This document shows, piece by piece, positions 18,161 through 28,232 of a stretch of 64,000 nucleotides of DNA. Numbering within the stretch: the stretch's first letter is position 1; each line of letters opens with the position of its first letter. The notes beneath the pieces are model-generated. The model was not told where the DNA came from and did no database searches. It was given only the letters and a program-made list of their open reading frames with translations. This stretch comes from Palleronia sp. THAF1. GTDB lineage: Bacteria > Pseudomonadota > Alphaproteobacteria > Rhodobacterales > Rhodobacteraceae. The position numbers and the translations under genes were made by a program. The stretch spans positions 601,001-665,000 of the forward strand of contig NZ_CP045420.1 of the NCBI RefSeq assembly GCF_009363795.1, given 5' to 3'.

Positions 18161-19387
18161 ATGGCTTCCATTTCCGATAGCGATGCAAACCAAAGCAGCA
18201 GCTTCAAGCTGTCGATGCTGGTCAACGACACCCGGTATCGCGGGCTGACGTTCCAATTCATCGCGCTGATGCTCATCATCTTCCTGATGGCGTGGCTTGG
18301 CATGAACCTCGTGCGCAACCTTGCCGCTGCCGGTCTGGATATCTCTTACGGCTTCCTGGACCAGTCCGCCGGTTACGATATCAACCAAGCGCTGATCCCC
18401 TACACCAGCCAGTCGAGCCATTTGCAGGCCGCCATCGTCGGCGTACTCAACACGCTACTGGTTGCGCTATTGGGCTGCGTTACCGCCACCATTATTGGTG
18501 TGACTGCCGGCGTGCTGCGTCTGTCGAAGAACTGGCTGATATCGCGCCTGATGTCGGCTTATGTCGAGGCGTTTCGCAACGTGCCCGTGCTGATCTGGAT
18601 CCTGATGATCGGCACCATCGTCACCGTCTCTGGCGGCAACCCTCGCGAATTTCTGGGCGAAGACCCGAACAGCAACCTGTTCCTCGGCGCCTTCGCCTTC
18701 ACCAACCGAGGCCTTTACGCCCCCGCCGTAGAGCTTGGGCCGGGCGCGATCTTCGTTGCCATCGCTGTGGTCGTTGGCATCGTCGGGTTCTTCCTGTGGC
18801 GCCGCCACGTGAAGAAGACGCTGTTCCAAAGCGGCAAGCTGCTGCCCGCATGGCCGTCGTGGTTGATCCTGATTGGCCTGCCTGTCATCGCTTATTTCGC
18901 TTTCGCGGGTGCCGTCTCGCTGTCGATGCCCGACACGATGGCCAACCGTTTCAACATTCAGGGCGGTACGCTGGTCGGCAAGCCACTGATCGCGCTGTGG
19001 CTGGCGCTGTCCGTCTACACGGGGGCCTTCATCGCCGAGAACGTGCGCGCTGGTATCCTTGCTGTCAGCAAGGGCCAGACCGAAGCCGCCGCCGCCCTTG
19101 GCCTGCGTCCGCGCCGCGTGATGAACCTTGTCGTGCTGCCGCAGGCGCTGCGCGTCATCATCCCGCCGCTGATCTCTCAATATCTGAATCTTACGAAAAA
19201 CTCGTCGCTCGCCATTGCCGTGGGCTACGCCGACATCACCGCCACGCTGGGCGGCATCACGCTGAACCAGACGGGCAGGGCGATCGAATGCATCCTGATG
19301 CTGATGCTGTTCTACCTGATCATCAGTCTGTCGATCTCTGCGATCATGAACGTCTACAACTCCCGAGTTGCGTTGAAGGAGCGATAG
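18161..19387 (+). CDS. bztB: Amino-acid ABC transporter permease BztB
   Basis: 408 residues with about eight membrane segments, larger than usual for this class because of a long periplasmic insertion, as in AapQ/BztB. The cytoplasmic EAA loop EAAAALGLRPRRVMNLVVLPQAL near residue 310-332 (two adjacent motifs) contacts the ATPase, followed by SQYLNLTKNSSLAIAVGYADI. It pairs with BztC to form the channel. A GGGGAA site precedes ATG; only 1 base separates its stop from bztC. Confidence 0.95.
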   Translation: MASISDSDANQSSSFKLSMLVNDTRYRGLTFQFIALMLIIFLMAWLGMNLVRNLAAAGLDISYGFLDQSAGYDINQALIPYTSQSSHLQAAIVGVLNTLLVALLGCVTATIIGVTAGVLRLSKNWLISRLMSAYVEAFRNVPVLIWILMIGTIVTVSGGNPREFLGEDPNSNLFLGAFAFTNRGLYAPAVELGPGAIFVAIAVVVGIVGFFLWRRHVKKTLFQSGKLLPAWPSWLILIGLPVIAYFAFAGAVSLSMPDTMANRFNIQGGTLVGKPLIALWLALSVYTGAFIAENVRAGILAVSKGQTEAAAALGLRPRRVMNLVVLPQALRVIIPPLISQYLNLTKNSSLAIAVGYADITATLGGITLNQTGRAIECILMLMLFYLIISLSISAIMNVYNSRVALKER

Positions 19388-19388
19388 G

Positions 19389-20687
19389 ATGTCCGATACA
19401 CACGCCCAATCCGTCGCCTACGTCCGCGAGTCGTTCATCGACCAACAGCCCGCCCCGATCACAGAGACGGGCGCAATCAAATGGTTGCGCACCAACCTGT
19501 TCTCGTCGATCCCCTACACGATCCTGACGTTTGTCGCGATCTACGTGATCTACGTGCTGCTGTCCGGCTTCCTGCCGTGGCTGCTGGGTGGGGTGTGGAA
19601 CGCATCATCCATCCGCGAATGCCGTGAGATGATGGGCGGCAGCGGTGCCGGCTGCTTCGCCGTGTTGACGGAGCGCTGGAACCAGCTGCTGTTTGGCTTC
19701 TCTTACCCGTCCGAAGAATACTGGCGCCCCTCGCTCGCCTTCGTCTTGCTGTTCGTGGCCGTCGCGCCGGTTCTTTTCGCGGCCCTGCCGCGCAAGATGC
19801 TGGTAATAACGCTGCTATACCCCTTCATCGCCTACTGGCTGATCTGGGGCGGCACGATCCTTGTGTCCGCCTTCGCCCTTCTGGGCGTCGTCGGCGGCTA
19901 CTTTGCCTACACGATGGCAGAACGGCGCGCGGGCTTCGCGCTGTCGTTGCTCGTCGCTGTCCTGGCCGCAGTAGCGATTTGGTGGCTGAGTGGGTTCGCC
20001 GTCGCGGAAGAGCCCGGCTTCCTGGAATTGCCCCCAGTCGAAAGCCGCAACATGGGTGGCTTCATGCTGAACATGATGCTGGGCGTGGTATGTGTGTCGC
20101 TGTCTTTGCCCTTTGGCATCGTGCTGGCGCTGGGTCGTCAGTCACGCCTGCCGATCATCAAGTTCATCTGCGTGGCCTTCATCGAATTCGTGCGCGGCGT
20201 GCCTCTTATCACGCTGCTCTTCGTCGCCAACGTCGTGTTGGCCTATTTCCTGCCGCCCGGCACCACGTTTGACCTGATCCTGCGCGTCATCATCATGATC
20301 ACGATGTTCGCCTCTGCCTACATCGCGGAAGTCATCAGGGGCGGTCTCGCCGCCCTGCCGCGTGGGCAGTACGAGGGCGCGGAAAGCCTTGGTCTCGACT
20401 ACTGGCAGTCCATGCGTCTGATCATCCTGCCGCAGGCACTGAAGATCTCGATCCCCGGCATCGTCAACGTGGCGGTGGGCCTGTTCAAGGATACCACGCT
20501 CGTCTCGATCATCTCGATGTTCGACGTGGTGGGCATGATCCGCGGCCCGATCCTGGCCTCGACAGACTGGAACGGCGTCTACTGGGAGCTTTACGGCTTC
20601 GCCGCGCTTCTGTTCTTCGTCACCTGCTACGGCATTTCTCAATACTCCCAGTGGCTTGAGCGTCAGCTTGCCACCGATCACCGATAG
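19389..20687 (+). CDS. bztC: Amino-acid ABC transporter permease BztC
   Basis: 432 residues, about eight membrane segments plus an N-terminal extension. The EAA loop reads EGAESLGLDYWQSMRLIILPQAL, followed by SIPGIVNVAVGLFKDTTLVSII, as in AapM/BztC. It starts with ATG one base after the bztB stop, with AAGGAG inside the end of bztB. It forms the heterodimeric translocation path with BztB in the inner membrane. Confidence 0.95.
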   Translation: MSDTHAQSVAYVRESFIDQQPAPITETGAIKWLRTNLFSSIPYTILTFVAIYVIYVLLSGFLPWLLGGVWNASSIRECREMMGGSGAGCFAVLTERWNQLLFGFSYPSEEYWRPSLAFVLLFVAVAPVLFAALPRKMLVITLLYPFIAYWLIWGGTILVSAFALLGVVGGYFAYTMAERRAGFALSLLVAVLAAVAIWWLSGFAVAEEPGFLELPPVESRNMGGFMLNMMLGVVCVSLSLPFGIVLALGRQSRLPIIKFICVAFIEFVRGVPLITLLFVANVVLAYFLPPGTTFDLILRVIIMITMFASAYIAEVIRGGLAALPRGQYEGAESLGLDYWQSMRLIILPQALKISIPGIVNVAVGLFKDTTLVSIISMFDVVGMIRGPILASTDWNGVYWELYGFAALLFFVTCYGISQYSQWLERQLATDHR

Positions 20688-20696
20688 GAGCGCACC

Positions 20697-21497
20697 ATGG
20701 ACACCACAGGAACCGTCGCCGAAGAGCGCGCCGTCGATACCACGCAGATGAAGGTCTCGGACGAGGTCGCCATCGAGATCGACAACATGAACAAGTGGTA
20801 CGGCTCGTTCCACGTGCTGCGCGACATCGACCTGACCGTCCATCGCGGCGAGCGGATCGTGATTTGCGGTCCTTCGGGGTCCGGCAAATCCACGCTGATC
20901 CGCTGCATCAATGCGCTGGAAGAACACCAGAAGGGTTCGATCACCGTCGATGGAACACGCCTGTCGTCGGACCTGAAGCAGGTCGACAAGATCCGCTCCG
21001 AGGTTGGAATGTGTTTCCAGCACTTCAACCTGTTTCCGCATCTGACCATCTTGGAGAACTGCACGCTGGCCCCGATCTGGGTGCGCAAGACGCCCAAGAA
21101 GGAAGCCGAAGAGACGGCGATGCACTTCCTGAAGAAGGTGAAGATCCCCGAGCAAGCCGACAAGTATCCGGGCCAGCTTTCGGGAGGTCAGCAGCAACGT
21201 GTCGCCATCGCGCGCAGCCTGTGCATGAAACCCCGCATCATGCTGTTCGACGAGCCGACATCGGCGCTGGACCCTGAGATGATCAAGGAGGTCTTGGATA
21301 CCATGATTGAGCTGGCGGAAGAGGGCATGACGATGCTTTGCGTCACGCATGAGATGGGCTTCGCCCGTCAGGTCGCCAACCGCGTCATCTTCATGGATCA
21401 GGGGCAGATCGTCGAACAGAACGAGCCGGAAGAGTTCTTCAAGAACCCCAAGTCGGACCGCACCAAGCTGTTCCTCAGCCAGATTTTGGGTCACTAA
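20697..21497 (+). CDS. bztD: Amino-acid ABC transporter ATPase BztD
   Basis: 266 residues. Walker [16 protein letters not shown] follows [16 protein letters not shown], the ABC signature is [15 protein letters not shown] and Walker B is [14 protein letters not shown], matching polar amino acid transporter ATPases (AapP/GlnQ). It powers the BztABC uptake system. It lies 9 bases after bztC with TAGGAGCG as ribosome-binding site and ends 11 bases from the convergent sixA-like gene; no intrinsic terminator is visible there. Confidence 0.96.
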   Translation: MDTTGTVAEERAVDTTQMKVSDEVAIEIDNMNKWYGSFHVLRDIDLTVHRGERIVICGPSGSGKSTLIRCINALEEHQKGSITVDGTRLSSDLKQVDKIRSEVGMCFQHFNLFPHLTILENCTLAPIWVRKTPKKEAEETAMHFLKKVKIPEQADKYPGQLSGGQQQRVAIARSLCMKPRIMLFDEPTSALDPEMIKEVLDTMIELAEEGMTMLCVTHEMGFARQVANRVIFMDQGQIVEQNEPEEFFKNPKSDRTKLFLSQILGH

Positions 21498-21508
21498 GGG
21501 GCAGAGGC

Positions 21509-22012
21509 CTAGTCCGTCAGGTCGCGCGGCACCACGAAGTCTACGACCCGTCCGGTCAAAGGCTCGATTCGCCAATTGTCGGTAGCGAAGTCCAAAACTA
21601 GCGTTGCGCAGGTGGGGAAGCGGTCGAATGCGGCATTCTGCGGTGGGTCTTCGGCCATAAGCTGCGCCAGCGATCCCATTCCCGGATTATGTGCGATCAC
21701 GATAACGGTTTGCGCAGTCTGCTCGGCCAGAAGGTTCAGCATCGTGTCGGGCGAGGACAGATACAGCGCTCGGTCCCACATGACCTCCGGCTCTTTGCCC
21801 AAGCGTGGCGCGATACCTGCCCATGTCTCAACCACGCGCTGCGCGGTGGACAGGCATGCCAAGTCCGGCACGTAGCCGCGTTCCGTCAGCCAAGAACCGA
21901 TGGCCGCGGCAGAGCGGTGGCCCCGCGCGTTCAGCGGTCTTTCGTGATCTGTTAGAACGCCATCATCCCAATCCGACTTGGCGTGCCGTGTCAGGATCAG
22001 GCGGCGGCTCAT
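21509..22012 (-). CDS. SixA-type histidine phosphatase
   Basis: 167 residues with the phosphoglycerate-mutase-fold RHG-type motif as [11 protein letters not shown] (Arg9, His10) and the second catalytic histidine in [17 protein letters not shown]. SixA of E. coli dephosphorylates phospho-His on HPt or NPr proteins; the substrate here is unknown. Cytoplasmic. Its ATG overlaps the argB stop (ATGA), so it is translated together with argB, though no functional link to arginine synthesis is evident. Confidence 0.85.
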   Translation of the reverse strand: MSRRLILTRHAKSDWDDGVLTDHERPLNARGHRSAAAIGSWLTERGYVPDLACLSTAQRVVETWAGIAPRLGKEPEVMWDRALYLSSPDTMLNLLAEQTAQTVIVIAHNPGMGSLAQLMAEDPPQNAAFDRFPTCATLVLDFATDNWRIEPLTGRVVDFVVPRDLTD

Positions 22013-22878
22013 CGGACGCCCCGGATCAGGGTGCCCGCACCGGCGCGTGTGTACAGTTCCAGCAGGCAGGCGTTCTCGACGCGTCCGTCCAAGATCACGA
22101 CCGCGCGCACGCCAGCGTCCATCGCTGCAAGCGCCGTTTCGGTCTTGGGGATCATGCCGCCCGCGATGGTGCCGTCTTCGGTCAAGGCGCGGATCGCCTC
22201 TGGCGTGATCTCGGAAATCACCTCTCCATCCGCGCCTTTCACCCCCGCCACGTCGGTCAGCAGAAGCAGCCGGTCGGCCTTCAATGCGCCCGCGATGGCA
22301 CCGGCTGCCGTGTCCCCGTTCACGTTGAACGTCTCGCCATCCCGTCCCATGCCAATGGGGGCGATGACCGGGATCGTCTTGCTGTTTTTCAGGCTTTCCA
22401 GAAGTCCCGCGTTCATCTCGACCGGCTTACCCACGAAGCCCAGCTTCGGATTTGCCTGCTCGCAGATCATTAACCGCGAATCCTTGCCGGAAATACCGAC
22501 GGCCAGACCACCCTCGGCCTGAATCGCCTGCACGATCCGCTTGCCGACAGAGCCCGACAGAACCATCTCGACCACCTCGATGGTGGCCGCGTCCGTCACG
22601 CGCTTGCCGTCCACAAATTCTGACACGACGCCCTGCTTTTCCAGCATCGCGTTGATCATCGGCCCGCCGCCATGGACGATCACGGGATTCACGCCCACGT
22701 GGCTCATCAGCACGACATCACGCGCGAAAGAGCGCATCGCCGCATCCGACCCCATCGCGTGGCCACCAAGCTTGATGACGACGGTGGCACCGGCGTAACG
22801 CTGGAAGAAGGGAAGGGCTTGGGAGAGTGTGCGCGCCGTGGCGGGCCAGTCTTCGGGGGCAGTCTGCGCGTCGGTCAT
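22009..22878 (-). CDS. argB: Acetylglutamate kinase
   Basis: 289 residues starting [11 protein letters not shown]. The kinase signatures are [11 protein letters not shown] (about 33-43), [16 protein letters not shown] and the late [22 protein letters not shown], diagnostic of ArgB. It phosphorylates N-acetylglutamate in the second step of arginine synthesis. The chosen ATG has AGGGACC upstream; a longer frame reaching into the hairpin region is less likely. It is followed by the overlapping phosphatase gene. Confidence 0.96.
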   Translation of the reverse strand: MTDAQTAPEDWPATARTLSQALPFFQRYAGATVVIKLGGHAMGSDAAMRSFARDVVLMSHVGVNPVIVHGGGPMINAMLEKQGVVSEFVDGKRVTDAATIEVVEMVLSGSVGKRIVQAIQAEGGLAVGISGKDSRLMICEQANPKLGFVGKPVEMNAGLLESLKNSKTIPVIAPIGMGRDGETFNVNGDTAAGAIAGALKADRLLLLTDVAGVKGADGEVISEITPEAIRALTEDGTIAGGMIPKTETALAAMDAGVRAVVILDGRVENACLLELYTRAGAGTLIRGVR

Positions 22879-22894
22879 AAGGTCCCTTGCGGTC

Positions 22895-22922
22895 GGGTGG
22901 CGCGCCGAAATTTGCGCCACCC
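22895..22922 (-). other. Hairpin between the cytochrome gene and argB
   Basis: GGGTGGCGC (22895-22903) pairs with GCGCCACCC (22914-22922). It lies 16 bases beyond the cytochrome c stop and just before argB on the same strand. No T-tract is seen, so it could be a Rho-linked end or a 3' stabiliser for the cytochrome mRNA. Confidence 0.45.
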
Positions 22923-22938
22923 AAGCCTAACGAGGTCG

Positions 22939-24774
22939 TCAGTTCTTCACCAGAGGCTCCTGCGCAGCAAACCAAGCAGCGACATCGGCGCGCTGGTCTT
23001 CCGTCATCGCCGAGGCGATCCGATGCATCGGGGACAGACCGTAGACGTCGTTGCCGCTATCGCCCGCGAAGTAGTCCAAGCGCTGTTCGATATAGACTTG
23101 GTTCTGACCGTGCAGGCGCGGAAGGATGCCGATCTCCTCCGTCGGGTTCGGCCCGTGGCAGGTCAGGCAGGACGGCACGCCGACCTCCTCCAGCCCATAG
23201 GTCGCGATATCCGCCCCGGAATTCGCGTCGCCCACTTCGCTATCACGGGACACCGCAATCGGGTCCTGCGCACCGAAATAGGCGGCCACGTTGGCGATAT
23301 CGTCGAGACTGATCTGACGGGCGGTCTGACGCATCTGCGACGAATTCTTGCGGATGTCCTCGCGGAACGCGATCAGCTGCTGGTGCAGGTAATCGGACCC
23401 CTGAAGGCTTAGGTTCGGCGTATCGCCCGACTGGCTGCCAATACCTTGTTCGGTGTGGCATTCCTTGCAAACCAGTTGGACCACTTCCGCACCCGCGTCG
23501 ATCGAGGCATCAGCCAGACGGTCTGTGGGCTGAATGTCTGCGCCGACTTCTTGCGCCGAGAAGTAGGCGGCGAGATTGACCATGTCTTCGTCGGTCAGTT
23601 GCGAAGCGATGTATTGCATCGGCTTCCAAGCCGCTCCGCCTTCACGGATACCGGCGCGGAACAGGCGCAGCTGTTGTTCGATGTAGATGGGCGACTGGCC
23701 TGCTAGCTCTGGCACATCAAGGGATGCGACGCGCCCGTCACCGACATCGCCGTTGTTGTGGCAGGTCACGCAGGCAGGAACCGCCGACAGCAACTTGCCG
23801 GTCGTCGCGATCTCTTCGCCCGCGCCGATATCACCGCCGTAGGCAATCTCGGTCGCCTGGTCAGGCAGGCTATCGTAGTATTCGCCAAGGTTCACACGTT
23901 GTTGCGCCGACAGGTTGGAGGCGACGATCTGCATGATGCCGGATTTGCGGGACCCAGAGGCGTAATCGGTCAGCGCCTGCTGGATGTAATCGCCCGACAG
24001 CACAGTCAGGTTCGGCGCGCGACCGTTGGTGGCCTCGCCCGCACCCGCACCACCGTGGCAGGCAGCACAGCGCTGGACCACATCGCCTTGGACCGCAAAG
24101 TCGCGCCATTCGGTGGCGGGGGACTGGTAAGCGTATTCCTCCTCAGGCCAGCGGTCTTGATTGGGATCATCGTCGATACCGTTGTCGATCAGGGGGCCGC
24201 GCTCGCCGTAGGCCACGCTTTGCGGCTCTACCGCAAGTTCTTGGTCCTGCAGAAGTTCGATATATTCATCCGCCGACATCTCGGGCAGCTGGCGAATGAA
24301 GGCCACTACGTTCCAGATCTCATCTTCGCGGCCCGAAGTGGGCCAAGCGGGCATTGCCGACATGCGGACGCCCGCATCCAGAATATAGTGCAGCTCACCG
24401 TCCTCGAACTGATCGACGACGGCGGCAAGGTGCTGCGGACGGGGGCGCATGGCCAAGGCCTGCGGGTTCTGACCAAGACCCGGGCCGCCGTGGCATTTGG
24501 CGCATGCATTCGCGTAATGCTGCGCGCCCAACGCAATGCGCCCTTCGTCATCCAGATCTTCCGGCACATCCTCTGTCGCGCGCCACGCAACCGAATTCTT
24601 GAACGTCGTGTGCAGGGCATAGTACAGGATCTTCGGATCCCCGTAGGTCGCGGCGACACTTATCGCGCCCGAAAGCACGAATGCCCCGACGACGACACCA
24701 CCAACGACCGCGACACCTATGGCCGCGACGAAACCGGGGATGAGTGATCTAAAGGAATATCCGAAAATTTTCAT
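22939..24774 (-). CDS. Membrane-anchored five-haem c-type cytochrome
   Basis: 611 residues. One N-terminal membrane helix (about 11-40) acts as uncleaved anchor, with the rest periplasmic. Five CxxCH haem sites: CAKCH 91-95, CAACH 236-240, CVTCH 335-339, CKECH 436-440, CLTCH 536-540. The last four are spaced 99-101 residues apart, and each is followed by a similar segment (YIEQQL or YLHQQL, then a Met-containing loop, then AAYFSAQ/AAYFGAQ/AAWFAAQ), so they are tandem copies of a cytochrome c4/c553-like domain. Likely an electron-transfer wire to or from a membrane oxidoreductase; partner unknown. It separates engB from argB. Confidence 0.85.
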   Translation of the reverse strand: MKIFGYSFRSLIPGFVAAIGVAVVGGVVVGAFVLSGAISVAATYGDPKILYYALHTTFKNSVAWRATEDVPEDLDDEGRIALGAQHYANACAKCHGGPGLGQNPQALAMRPRPQHLAAVVDQFEDGELHYILDAGVRMSAMPAWPTSGREDEIWNVVAFIRQLPEMSADEYIELLQDQELAVEPQSVAYGERGPLIDNGIDDDPNQDRWPEEEYAYQSPATEWRDFAVQGDVVQRCAACHGGAGAGEATNGRAPNLTVLSGDYIQQALTDYASGSRKSGIMQIVASNLSAQQRVNLGEYYDSLPDQATEIAYGGDIGAGEEIATTGKLLSAVPACVTCHNNGDVGDGRVASLDVPELAGQSPIYIEQQLRLFRAGIREGGAAWKPMQYIASQLTDEDMVNLAAYFSAQEVGADIQPTDRLADASIDAGAEVVQLVCKECHTEQGIGSQSGDTPNLSLQGSDYLHQQLIAFREDIRKNSSQMRQTARQISLDDIANVAAYFGAQDPIAVSRDSEVGDANSGADIATYGLEEVGVPSCLTCHGPNPTEEIGILPRLHGQNQVYIEQRLDYFAGDSGNDVYGLSPMHRIASAMTEDQRADVAAWFAAQEPLVKN

Positions 24775-24855
24775 GGCGCGTCTCGCAGGATCGGTATCAA
24801 CTTCCCTTGAACATACCTCGCTGTCACGAAAAGCAAGCGCCTGCGACGCACCAAC

Positions 24856-25500
24856 TCAGTCGAGACCGGCGATCACCGCACGCAGAACGTCGATGCCGGT
24901 GCCCTTTTCAGAGGACGTCAAGACGATTTCCGGGAACGCCGCAGGGTGCCGGGACAGAGCCGCGCGCAAGGCGGCCTGCGTGCGGTCACGGTCTGCGGCC
25001 TTCACCTTGTCGGCTTTGGTCAACACCGCTTGGAACGGCACGGCGGCGCGGTCCAGCAGGGACATGATTTCTTCGTCCACCTCTTTCGGTCCATGCCTGT
25101 GGTCAATCAGCAGGAAGGCCCGGCGCAGCGTCGCACGTCCGCCAAGGTAGGCTTTCATCAGCGCTTGCCACTGGGCGACGACCTTCACGGGCGCGTTGGC
25201 GAACCCGTATCCAGGCAGGTCCACCAAATAGAGGTCTTCGAGCGTGAAATAATTGATCTCTTGCGTGCGACCGGGCGTGTTCGACGCCCGCGCGAGGCCC
25301 TTCGTGTCGGTCAGCGCATTGATCAGCGAAGACTTTCCGACGTTCGAGCGTCCGGCGAAACAAATCTCGGCGCGGTCATCGGGCGGTAAACCGTCCATCG
25401 CAACGACGCCTTTCAGGAACTCAGTCCGCCTGCGGAACAGCAGGCGCCCGGATTCCAGAGCGTCTTCGTCAGGCTCGGATTCGGGGAATGGCAGGCTCAT
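24856..25500 (-). CDS. engB: Ribosome biogenesis GTPase EngB/YsxC
   Basis: 214 residues. G1 is GRSNVGKSSLINAL, G3 DLPGYGFA, G4 TKADK, and the segment SNTPGRTQEINYF is the EngB switch region. It is an essential GTPase in 50S assembly. Its ATG overlaps the stop of the MOSC gene (ATGA), and that gene overlaps yidC, so yidC, the MOSC gene and engB are translationally coupled in one reverse-strand operon. Confidence 0.97.
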   Translation of the reverse strand: MSLPFPESEPDEDALESGRLLFRRRTEFLKGVVAMDGLPPDDRAEICFAGRSNVGKSSLINALTDTKGLARASNTPGRTQEINYFTLEDLYLVDLPGYGFANAPVKVVAQWQALMKAYLGGRATLRRAFLLIDHRHGPKEVDEEIMSLLDRAAVPFQAVLTKADKVKAADRDRTQAALRAALSRHPAAFPEIVLTSSEKGTGIDVLRAVIAGLD

Positions 25501-26243
25501 TGGATCACCGCCGGGTCGCCGACAGCGACCTCTCCCGATTGCACAACACGGGCGTAGACGCCGAAGTCCTGATGTCCGAAGCCGTCGCGCAGGGCGCCCA
25601 GCGTATTGGCGTCGCGTTCACCCGTTTCGGGGTTCGCCTCCGTCGCGCGGCAGCGTTCGATGGGTTCGATCACGTCCAAGACGGCGTCTCCTATTTGAAT
25701 GCGCTTTCCGATCCACTCGAACTCGGCCCACGGCTCTGTCCCATTCAGCAACACGTTGCCGCGAAATCGACGGGCGTCCAGCGTCTGCCCGACTTTTGCC
25801 GATAGCGCGTCCAGAGAAGACTGCGTCAAAATCGACAGGCTGGCGATCCCATTGTCCGGCATCCCGGTGGAAAACGGCGCGCGATGCAACTTTTGCGGCG
25901 ACGGACGATCTTTTGGCCAAAGCGGCGTCACCCACTCCAGAAGGGCAGCCTCATCATCCGGCAGGTCGAACTGCGCGTCGGGGCGGTCGGGATGCGTCAA
26001 CGTGATGCGGCCACCATCGCTTTTTGCCGTCACTGCCGCCAGGGATGGCCCACTGGCGACCACCAGGAAGTCACGCCTTGGGCGCCAGCCATCGCGACCG
26101 GGATGCTGATCGTGAGAGACGGCCCACACCCGGTCGCCGGGCATCGGTTTCTCCGCATTCAGCGTGATCCGATCCAACGCTTCCGATCCGATCCCCTTGA
26201 TGGGGTGGCGGGTCAGGCCTGCCACCCGCATGGCACCGGTCAT
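25497..26243 (-). CDS. MOSC domain protein
   Basis: 248 residues. The N-terminal beta-barrel domain opens VAGLTRHPIKGIGSE, and the C-terminal MOSC domain includes RRFRGNVLL and PIERCRATEANPETGERD, whose Cys is the likely sulfur or molybdenum ligand. Relatives (YcbX, mARC) bind molybdenum cofactor and reduce N-hydroxylated compounds; the activity here is not shown. The ATG lies within the yidC stop; a second Met four codons later is possible. Confidence 0.88.
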   Translation of the reverse strand: MTGAMRVAGLTRHPIKGIGSEALDRITLNAEKPMPGDRVWAVSHDQHPGRDGWRPRRDFLVVASGPSLAAVTAKSDGGRITLTHPDRPDAQFDLPDDEAALLEWVTPLWPKDRPSPQKLHRAPFSTGMPDNGIASLSILTQSSLDALSAKVGQTLDARRFRGNVLLNGTEPWAEFEWIGKRIQIGDAVLDVIEPIERCRATEANPETGERDANTLGALRDGFGHQDFGVYARVVQSGEVAVGDPAVIQ

Positions 26244-28072
26244 TTCTTCTTCTTCGGCGCGCCGGTCTTGTTCGCCGCTGCTGGCGCAGGCTGCTTGTTG
26301 CGGCCCAGTACGTTGCCCAGAATATCCGGCTTCACACCCTGACTGCGCATGATGACGTACTGCTGAATGAACGTGATCGTGTTGTTCGCGATCCAGTAGA
26401 TCACCAGGCCGCTGGCGAATTGACCCAGCATGAACATGAACACCCAAGGCATCCACGCGAAGATCATCGCCTGCGTCGGATCGGCGGGCGCGGGGTTCAG
26501 CTTTTGCTGTAGCCACATTGAGACGCCCAGCAGGATGGGTAGAATGCCTAGCGAGATGATCGCGATGAACGATGCCGGATCAGGGGTGCCCCAAGGCAGC
26601 AAGCCAAAGAGGTTCAGAATCGACGACGGGTCAGGCGCGGAGAGGTCGCGAATCCATCCGAACCAAGGTGCGTGGCGCAGCTCCAGTGTGACGAAGATCA
26701 CCTTGTAAAGAGAGAAGAAAATCGGGATCTGCAGCAGGATCGGCAGGCAGCCCGCGGCGGGGTTCACCTTGTTGGTCTTGTACAGCTCCATCATGCCCTT
26801 CTGAAGCTTCTCCCGATCGTCGCCGGCCTTTTCCTTCAGCGCTTCCATCTGGGGCTGAAGCTCTTTCATGCGCGCCATAGAGACGTAGGACTTGTAAGCC
26901 AGCGGCAGAAGGATGGCCTTGATGCCCAGCGTCAGCAGGATGATCGACCAGCCCATGTTGCCGATGACGCCATTCAGCCAGTGCAGGGCGACGAAGATCG
27001 GCTTCGTCAGGAAGAAGAACCAACCCCAGTCGATCGAGTCGGTGAACCGGTCGATGCCGTCGCGCTGGTAGCCCAGGATGATGTCCCAGTCCTTCGCTCC
27101 GGCAAACAGCTGCATGCTTGTCTGCGCAGTCTCTCCCGCAGCAATGTCCAATGCAGGCAAACGGGCTTCGGATTGGTAGATTTCGCCCCGATCAACGAAC
27201 TTGGCGACGCTTGTGAAAGATGTGCCCGGTTCCGGGATCAGAGCTGTCATCCAGTATTTGTCGGTGAAGCCGATCCAGCCGTCCTGCTGCACCTCAATCA
27301 CGTCTGCCGGACCGCCTTCGCGCGCGACCTGGTCCAGATCGGGCAGGTCGTCGTAGTCGATTTCCTGCAGCTCGCTGTCAGACATCCGCACGACGCCTTC
27401 GTGCAGAATGAAGAAGCCGGTCAAATCGAGATCACCGTGGCGGGCGACGGTGCCATAGGGGGCCATGCGAACCGCATCATTTGTGGTGTTTTCGACAGAC
27501 TGATCGATCGTGAACATGTAGTTGTCATCGACGGACAGGGTGCGCGTGAACAAAAGGCCATTGCCGTTGTCCCACTCCAGCGTGACAGGGCTGTCGACGC
27601 TCAGCGTGTCGCCGTCGACGACCTCCCACGGTGTCTGAGCGCTGGGGACGTCTTCGTAGGCAAGGTCGCCGCCGGGGGCCCAGCCGAACAGGGCGTAATA
27701 AGGGCGGTTGCTGCCGACGGGGTTCAAGAGGTCAACAATAGGTGAGCTGGGATCGACTTCGACGTTGTAGCGCTTGAGCGCCAATTCGTCGATGCGGCCA
27801 CCTACAAGCGAAACAGAGCCGCTGAGCGCGGGCGTGTCGATGTCCAGGCGAGGTGCGTCGGTGGCGACGGCATCCGGGCCGGTTCCCGTTGCAGCCAGTA
27901 CGTCGCTGCCCGGTGGCGCGGGGGCGCTTGCGGGGTTCTGCGGCGTTTCCACAGCAGTCACCTCGTCCGAAACGGTCGTGGATTCCTCTGGCGGGAACAG
28001 CACCATCCAGCCAACGATCACCAGAAAACTGAGGACCGTTGCGAGGATCAGATTCTTGTTCTGGTCGTCCAT
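26240..28072 (-). CDS. yidC: Membrane protein insertase YidC
   Basis: 610 residues. An N-terminal membrane helix (MDDQNKNLILATVLSFLVIVGWM), a long periplasmic P1 domain to about residue 350, then the five-helix Oxa1/YidC core with KPIFVALHWLNGVIGNMGW and QPQMEALKEKAGDDREK. The tail is Ala/Lys-rich and ends KKKK, as expected for ribosome contact. It inserts inner-membrane proteins alone or with SecYEG. In related genomes it follows yidD closely; here two extra genes separate them. Confidence 0.97.
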   Translation of the reverse strand: MDDQNKNLILATVLSFLVIVGWMVLFPPEESTTVSDEVTAVETPQNPASAPAPPGSDVLAATGTGPDAVATDAPRLDIDTPALSGSVSLVGGRIDELALKRYNVEVDPSSPIVDLLNPVGSNRPYYALFGWAPGGDLAYEDVPSAQTPWEVVDGDTLSVDSPVTLEWDNGNGLLFTRTLSVDDNYMFTIDQSVENTTNDAVRMAPYGTVARHGDLDLTGFFILHEGVVRMSDSELQEIDYDDLPDLDQVAREGGPADVIEVQQDGWIGFTDKYWMTALIPEPGTSFTSVAKFVDRGEIYQSEARLPALDIAAGETAQTSMQLFAGAKDWDIILGYQRDGIDRFTDSIDWGWFFFLTKPIFVALHWLNGVIGNMGWSIILLTLGIKAILLPLAYKSYVSMARMKELQPQMEALKEKAGDDREKLQKGMMELYKTNKVNPAAGCLPILLQIPIFFSLYKVIFVTLELRHAPWFGWIRDLSAPDPSSILNLFGLLPWGTPDPASFIAIISLGILPILLGVSMWLQQKLNPAPADPTQAMIFAWMPWVFMFMLGQFASGLVIYWIANNTITFIQQYVIMRSQGVKPDILGNVLGRNKQPAPAAANKTGAPKKKK

Positions 28073-28232
28073 CGCCCGTGTCTTTCGCTAGGGGGAAAAG
28101 TCGTCGGGTGTTCAACAGGCGGGGCCGCTGACAGTCAAGCCGTTTCGCTGCGTGTCCACGGTATCACGGGCGTTTGGGCGATCCACGAGAGTGCTATCGC
28201 GTGTCACGGGCGAGTGGGCCGGTTCTGTTCCT

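Noticed and set aside
23758-24747. 329-codon forward frame opposite the cytochrome gene
   Set aside because: The reverse frame has five CxxCH sites and a membrane anchor; the forward one has low-complexity composition and no motif.
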